Assembly (NCBI GenBank): GCA_028456385.1
Contig: JALNQF010000395.1
Coordinates: forward strand, 1 to 35,525
Reading direction: 5' to 3'
Source: Ophiosphaerella korrae
Taxonomy: Eukaryota; Ascomycota; Dothideomycetes; Pleosporales; Phaeosphaeriaceae
Length of the DNA: 35,525 bases
Within the stretch, counting starts at the first letter, position 1, and every line of letters begins with the position of its first letter. A program made the position numbers and the translations under genes. Shown one piece after another: positions 29,651 to 35,525 of the stretch. The notes beneath the pieces were generated by a model. The model was not told the origin of the DNA, did no database searches, and worked only from the letters and a program-made list of their open reading frames with translations.

Positions 29651-32600
29651 AAAAAAATACAATAGATTAATAAAGCCTATATACTACAAGTACTAGTAAT
29701 ATACTACGTCCTAGTAATAAAAAGACCTAGCAAAGACAGATACTAGGAAGGAGATAAGAAGAGAATAGATCTAGAATATCTAGTATATCTAGAAACTATA
29801 TAAGTATTATATTTAAATATACACTACTACTTATATAGAGAAGAGAAAGTACAAAACTACGTATAGCTAAAAAGAGGACAAGACTATATAAGGGTAATCC
29901 TAAAGAAAGAAATTAAAGGATAAGAAATAATCTAGATTCCTAACAAAGAATATATATTAATTAGACTAGGACCTAAGTTATTAAAAGAATACGTTAAAGA
30001 AATACAACTATAGTATAAGTATATATTTAATAAATGCCTAAAATATAAGAACTACAAGTACAAAATAAGATAATAGCTCTAGAAGAATAGATAATTTAGA
30101 GAAAAACCTAAGTAAAAAAAACTACAAAGTATAATAGGCCTATACGTTACAAAAACAGGTATATACTAAGGATAGAAAGTATTAATTATAGTTAATAGTA
30201 GAGCTACAAAGAACTTTATATCTAAAAAGTTTGTAGAAAACTAAAGAATAAGTTATACAACAAAAAAATACCCTTAATAACTTAGTACAATTAAAAGAAA
30301 ACTATTCTAAGAACTTATTAGGTTTAAAACAGTACCTTTAATATTAAAACTAGAAGGATTAGAAATTAGAAATATAGTTATAGATATAATAATAATTAAT
30401 AACGAAGAAGACGTAATACTAGGAATACTATAGTTACAACTAGCTAACCTAAGGATTAATTAGAGAATAGGGAAAATTAGCTACCTTAAGAAAGAAATAT
30501 TAAAAGCTAACATAACTATATATAAAGGATAGTTCCTAGAGGAATATAAGAAGTAAGAAAAGTAACTTATAGAACTAGGTAACTACTTTCTAGAACACTA
30601 ACTATATAATTTAGCAATAGAACTAGAAGAAGGAAAAAACGTAGAATAGAGCCTAGTATATTAGAAAACAGAAGAAGAATCTAAAATCAAACGAATAATT
30701 ATATAAAATGTAGTTAAGAAAAGATAGATAAGAGAATCTAAATCCTTAGTAGTATATAGACTTATATTTGTAGACAAGAAAGAAATAGATAAAAAACGAC
30801 CTTACATAAACTTTCGAAAGACAAACGCAATTATAAGTAAAAACTAATACCTCTTACTACAAATAGATAAAATACAAGATAGACTATAAAAAGTAAAGAT
30901 CTTTATAAAACTAGACATCTAAAATACCTACTACTAGATTAGAATTAAGAAGGGAGACAAATAGAAAATAGTATTTAGAACATAGTATAGACTATACAAG
31001 TATTTAGTTATACTATTTAGACTTACGAACGCCCTAGCAGCGTTCTAAGAAAGGATTAATATAGTACTAAGAGAGTACCTAGACGTATTTATATTCGCAT
31101 ATTTAGATAATATCTTTATCTTCTTAGAAATAAAAGAAGAATATATATAATATATATACAAAGTACTAGAAAAGCTAGTAGAAAGTAAATTATTCCTTAA
31201 AATAAGAAAATACGAGTTCGACACAAAGGAAGTAGATTTCCTAGGATTTATTATTAAACTAGGAAAAATAAAGATTAACCTAGGAAAGATTAAGTTAATT
31301 AATAAATAGCTAACACTAAGGAACCTAAAAGAAGTACAATAGTTTTACAGGTTAGTAAACTTTTATAGAAAGTTAATAGTAAGATAGTCTAAAGATATAG
31401 AACCTATAATAAGACTAATAAAGAAAGATATACTATTTAAATAGATAAAGGAATGCAATAAAGTATTTAACAAAATTAAGAGAAAGTTTATAGAAAACCT
31501 AGTTATTAGAATATACAACCTAAACCTACTAGTAATAGTAAAGATAGACGTATCTAACTTAGTCTATAGAATAGCACTAATACAAGAAGATTAAGACACT
31601 AAATAAGAATACTTAGTTAAATACTTCTCTAAGAAAATAAAACTAGTAGAGATTAACTACCTAATCTATAAAAAGAAGATACTAGCTATCTACAAAGTAT
31701 TTAAATAATAGAGAGTATACTTATAAAGAGTAAAATACTAAATAAAGGTCTATATAGACTATAAGAATCTTATAGGATTTATACTAAATAAAGATTTATT
31801 ATAACGCTATACAAGATAGTAAGAGTTTCTATTAATATTTAATATAGAAATAATATACACTAAGGGTAAAGATAATTAGTTTATAGACGTCCTAAGTAGA
31901 AGACTAAACTTACAAGAAGAAGTAAACGCTACTAGTATAATTCTAGTTAAGAACAAGGAAGGATATTTAATCCTAAACACGCCTAAGATAGCTACAACAC
32001 TTAAAAGAAAGAGTAACGTATTAGACGAATAGATTTAGGAAGAAATAGAAAAAGCTCCTAAAGAAACAACGAAGCTTAAAATTTAAGAAGGAATTACAAG
32101 AGCCTATAGAAGAATATACATTCTAGAGAAAATATAGAGAAAATTTATATAATAATTTCACGAACTACTAGTATATAGACACTAAGGTATTAATAAAATA
32201 TTAGATAGATTACTAAGAGACTACTATATCCTAAGAGTAAGATAACTAGTAATAGAAGTACTACAAGACTATATAAAATGCTATAGAAACAAATATAATA
32301 GATATACACTATATAGAATACTATAACTAGTTAAGATAGTAGAATAACTATAGGGAGTTATTACAATAGACTTTATTACAAAACTACTAAAGTCTAAAGA
32401 CCTAATATAAGGAGTTAAATATAATAGAATCCTAATAATAGTAGATAAGTTTATAAAGTATTTATACTTTAGACTATATAAAGAAAAAAGTAGGATAGAG
32501 GTTTCTATATACTAAGTTCTAGGAACTATAATTAGCTAATATAGTATTCTAGATAAAATTATTATAGATAGAGACGTACGATTTATATTAAAACTATAGA

Positions 32601-33400
32601 GAATAATATTAGTACAATTAGGAATCTAGTATATAATATTAATAGTATATTATCTATAGATAGATAGATAATTAGAATATATAAATTAGATAGTAGAATA
32701 ATACTTAAGATACTACCTTAATTACAACTAGAACAACTAGGTACAACTACTACCTATAGTATAGTTAGTATATAATAGCGTAAAGAACGTAGTAATAGGA
32801 ATATTACTCTTCTTTATAAACTATAGATTTAACTTAAACGCTTACTAAATACTAAGAACCTAAATATCCTAGTCTCTAAGAAGAGAAAACTTTGCGAATA
32901 GACTTAAGGATATATACAATTAACTACGATAGGACGTAGAATTCTTATAAGATTAAATAGTAAAGTACTATAATAAAAAACACTAGAAAGGACCTTAATT
33001 TAAAGAGGGAGAAAAAGTATAGTTATTACGAAGGAATATTAAGAGTAAACAACTAAGTTCTAAATTAGACTATATTAAAATAGGACTATACAAAGTTAAG
33101 AAGAAAGTTACACTAGTTATATTTAAACTAAAGTTACTAAGGAAAATAAAGATATACCTAACTTTCTACGTAGCGCTACTTAAGATAGCACTATAAAATA
33201 TAGAACTACTATTTTATAAAGTAGATATATATAGAGAATAAGAAGAATAGGAAGTTAAAGAAATTCTATAGTACTAGTTTAGAAATAGAAAATACTACTA
33301 CCTAGTAAAATAGATAGGACTAGACGAAAAAGGATAACTATAGGAAAACATATAGGAACTAGAAGACAACCTTAACTACTCTAAGAAACTAGAGGAGTTC
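29650..33400 (+). pseudogene. G1 copy C: Pol (protease, RT, RNase H, integrase, chromodomain)
   Basis: One frame (congruent to 2 modulo 3) carries the whole chain: protease site N-S-R at 30194-30202 (D-S-G before RIP), preceded by LIIV and followed by ATKNFI; RT with the box YLDN at 31100-31111 (second Asp to Asn); RNase H at KIDVSNLVYRI (its Asp codon at 31547-31549 is intact); the integrase zinc region with DYIKCYRNK (32260-32290) and one Cys retained; the catalytic IDF at 32366; and a chromodomain at about 33236-33385 (EVKEIL, KYYYLVK-x-IGL, ELEDNLNYSKK). The order protease-RT-RNase H-integrase-chromodomain defines chromoviruses. About one codon in twelve is TAA/TAG. Confidence 0.9.
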
Positions 33401-34056
33401 TAAAATTAAAACCCTCTAGAACGCCTAGTAGCAAACTAAGAAAACTAGTATTACTAACAATAAATAGAGAGACGCTAGGAACGTCTAATATAATAGGAGC
33501 TAGAGTAGCCTCTATAGTATCCTTAAGGTCTATCTTAGCCTCTAAGGCACGAAACTATTTAGATAATTTAGCGTTATTATAAGCCTTTATCTTATAAAGA
33601 CGCTTAATACAAGAATAAAGATCTACTAGCTTATAAAAAGTTAGCTTGTACTTAGTCTTAGCCTCTACAAGCTATAATAATAGTATCTCTTAGGCTTAGT
33701 TAACAGCTCGCCCTATATAATTTAGTAAGAAAAGACTATATAGAAATTAAATACTTACACTCTATAAGTAAAATACTAGAGAGAGTATATTTGTGTTAAA
33801 TATTAGTAAGAATACACTTACTACAATACTTACTATCCTTTAAGGATACAAGATAAGTAAGCTTTAACTAAGTATAATAGGCGTAGGAATATATTTTAAC
33901 CTTATTACGAGTAATACAAGTAATAAGAAAGAGTTTGTTGTAATTAGAATAAGAAGATATAGAGAATAATAAGGAACTAGAAATAAACAAAGAAACTAGA
34001 CTAATAACCTTAGGCCTAGGGTAGGAAAACAAGAACCTATCTAAAGAGGGGAATAG
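33400..34056 (+). pseudogene. G1 copy C: C-terminal extension of Pol after the chromodomain
   Basis: The Pol frame does not end after the chromodomain. It stays free of TGA and punctuated only by TAA/TAG up to the 3' LTR. Landmarks are NPLERLVAN (33410), LLAYKKLACT (33620), AIIIVSLRLS (33670), VRKDYIEIK (33730), LERVYLC (33780) and NKETRLITLGLG (33990). Copy X has matching LLAYAKKL, SIIIV, YKDIYISI and NKETKLITL in order. About 200 residues, rich in Gln, Leu and Lys. No domain is recognised. It may continue into the LTR. Confidence 0.6.
34041..34056 (+). other. Polypurine tract of G1 copy C
   Basis: ctaaagaggggaatag lies directly before the 3' LTR. Copy X has agaagggaagatag at the same place. 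Confidence 0.75.
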
Positions 34057-34499
34057 TATTATAGCTATAACAAGAGAAAACTAATTTAAGCTAATTAGCC
34101 CTACTATAGATAACAACAGCGTATATAATCTAGAGGGTAACAAACTTAATTAAGAAGCTAACTATAATAGGGATATATAATAGATTTGTAATTTACAATC
34201 TTAGTAAATACAAAGTATAAAGCTAAGTACGTAATAAATTTGTAATTTGCGATCTTAGTAAATATAAAGTACAAAGCTAGCTAAGAAACATAGGTATATA
34301 GTTAGTAGTAATACGTATTATTAGGATAGTATTAGTAATTTAATCCTTTAACTATAGAACGCTAATACAAGATAGTTATAAAATATCTTCTATTATTTAT
34401 AGTTATTATAGACTACTATATAAGCTTTTACTATTACCTCGTAATCTACTAACCCTTATAGGATAGGTACCTATAGTTGATAATAGGTAGCCTATTATA
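34057..34499 (+). repeat. 3' LTR of G1 copy C
   Basis: Begins TATTATAGCTATAACAAGAG and ends AGCCTATTATA, followed by TTATC. Same length as the 5' LTR (443 bp), with scattered transitions. Confidence 0.92.
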
Positions 34500-35525
34500 T
34501 TATCTCTTTCTTATAATATTATATCTTTAGCTAAGCGTGTCTACTTAGCTATTTTCTTTACTTAGTACGTACTAGATCTTGAATTTATACTATCCTAGTA
34601 GTTCTAACTATTATATCTACTTATCCTTTAACTTCTTACTTATTATAAAGTATGTTAAGTTCTTATAATCTATCTTAATAATTACTTCTACTACGCTTTT
34701 AGCGTATACTCTCTAATATTTAAGTATATTAACTATTATAAGTAGCTCCTTATTATATATATTGTATCTTTCCTCTTATTCTTTAAACTTTCCTAAATAG
34801 TATATAATTAGATACTATTTCTCTATATACTCTTATAGCGCTATCGCTCTATAAGCTAGATTAGATATATTAGTTTTAATAACTAAGGTCTTGTTACTAT
34901 AAAATTACTTTAAAACTAGTACTATAATATAAGCTTACTTAAGTTCTTTATAAGCTTATTTCTACTCTACTCTTTATTATTATATTATATCTTTTCTTAT
35001 AAGCTTTATAAGTAGTAGTACCTTTTTTAAAAATCTCTCTATAAAGTATTAGTAAAAGTTAATAAATCTTAGGAATAATTATATATCTTTAACTATCTTA
35101 GGTTCTTTCTATTCCTCTACTACTTTAATCTTCTTTTAGCTTATCTTAACTTTATTAATACCTATTATATATCCTAGAAACTTTACTTCTATCTTATACT
35201 ATTTATACTTCTCTAGCTTTAGTTATAGGTTATATTAGTCTAAGTACTATAGTACTATTATTACTTACTCTACATACTTACCTTCTTCTTTAGAATATAT
35301 TAGTATATTATCTAAGTATTCTTATAATATATTATTAATTAGTCTTTAGAACGTTACTAGTGTATTTATTAGTCTAAAGGGTATTACTATATACTTATAA
35401 TATTTATAGCGTGTTTAGAACACTATCTTTTACTCTTTACCTACTTTAATTCTTATTAAGTAGTATCTATCCTTTAGGTCTAGCTTTATAAAAATCTTAG
35501 CTTAGCTTAGCTTATCTTAGAGTTT
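34500..35525 (-). pseudogene. M2 reverse transcriptase and RNase H (5' part outside window)
   Basis: From the right edge leftward on the minus strand: RT text IFIKLDLKDRYYLIRIKVG (palm, near 35490-35435), VIPFRLINTLVTF, the active-site box YLDN at 35318-35307 with Asn for the second Asp, and KYKxYKIEVKFLGYI. RNase H follows, with KTNISNLAYRA (Asp read as Asn, about 34870-34840), IYNKELLIIV (about 34760) and a final KTDHKNL-like segment reading KIDYKNLTYFI (about 34680). The frame reaches 34505 and continues in the integrase at 27456. Non-functional. Confidence 0.88.

Larger units (their letters stand above)
27462..34499 (+). mobile_element. Full-length chromovirus G1 copy C (7038 bp)
   Basis: Two LTRs of 443 bp each (27462-27904 and 34057-34499) flank Gag-Pol, with target duplication TTATC at 27457-27461 and 34500-34504. 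It holds Gag with two knuckles, protease, RT, RNase H, integrase, chromodomain, a C-terminal extension and a polypurine tract (34041-34056). It is inserted in M2 between RNase H and integrase, and removing it plus one TTATC restores M2's frame. It is the reference copy for the family here. All coding parts carry TAA/TAG by RIP, and a 1-base deletion near 29650 shifts the frame relative to copy B. Confidence 0.93.
24551..35525 (-). mobile_element. Chromovirus M2, minus strand, nested with two insertions
   Basis: In element order it enters at the right window edge with RT (35525-34900) and RNase H (to 34505). It is interrupted by copy C (27462-34499) and resumes with integrase (27456-26250). 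The chromodomain is split by the miniature LTR element (25584-26142), and a polypurine tract (24908-24916) precedes the 3' LTR (24551-24902). Its 5' portion is outside the window. Text differs from G1, M0 and M1, so it is a fourth Gypsy family. M2 must predate both insertions it hosts. Confidence 0.8.

Noticed and set aside
29640..29665. Programmed -1 frameshift at an A-run between Gag and Pol of copy C
   Set aside because: Copy B has one extra base here and reads Gag and Pol in a single frame, so C most likely lost one A by mutation.

Overview
This window looks like a gene-free, AT-rich block of repeats from a filamentous ascomycete whose transposons have been saturated by repeat-induced point mutation (RIP). 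The dinucleotides CpA and TpG are almost absent while TpA is everywhere. As a result ATG and TGA are rare, CAA/CAG codons appear as TAA/TAG, and conserved Cys and His codons read as Tyr. No intact cellular gene, tRNA, rRNA or CRISPR array was found. The few long open stretches near 12.7-13.3 kb are T-rich or simple-repeat sequence. The species cannot be named from this; RIP of this kind is a trait of Pezizomycotina.

Reading through the TAA/TAG codons gives a stack of nested elements. Left block (1-12.7 kb): the end of a Tc1/mariner element (1-665); a minus-strand chromodomain Ty3/Gypsy element, here called M0 (about 668-4679); a Fot1/pogo element inserted in M0's integrase (2002-4282); a solo LTR inserted in the Fot1 transposase (2239-2692); and a second minus-strand Gypsy element, M1, whose 3' LTR (4680-5467) abuts M0 at the integrase TDGQTER motif. 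M1 reads leftward from Gag (about 12.7-11.3 kb) through RT and RNase H to integrase.

Middle block (13-24.4 kb): a hexanucleotide microsatellite, a RIP-mutated LTR (13402-13682), and plus-strand members of one chromovirus family, G1. These are the 3' end of copy X, a gag-deleted copy A and copy B. A is split by a complete Tc1/mariner element (15579-17640) and by a well-preserved solo LTR (19869-20135). B (20158-24378) starts with an LTR and breaks off inside RNase H.

Right block (24.5-35.5 kb): a minus-strand chromovirus, M2, runs from its 3' LTR (24551-24902) out of the window. Full-length G1 copy C (27462-34499, 5-bp target duplication TTATC) sits between M2's RNase H and integrase. A 559-bp miniature LTR element (25584-26142, target duplication TAACT) sits inside M2's chromodomain. 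Removing each insertion plus one target duplication restores the host reading frame, which is the strongest evidence for the boundaries.

The most noteworthy observations are the miniature LTR element; a protein extension of roughly 200 residues after the G1 chromodomain, conserved between two diverged copies; two LTRs of one family that differ sharply in RIP damage; and a tandemly duplicated M1 LTR whose two halves carry different RIP loads. I found no sign of a new enzymatic or defence system.
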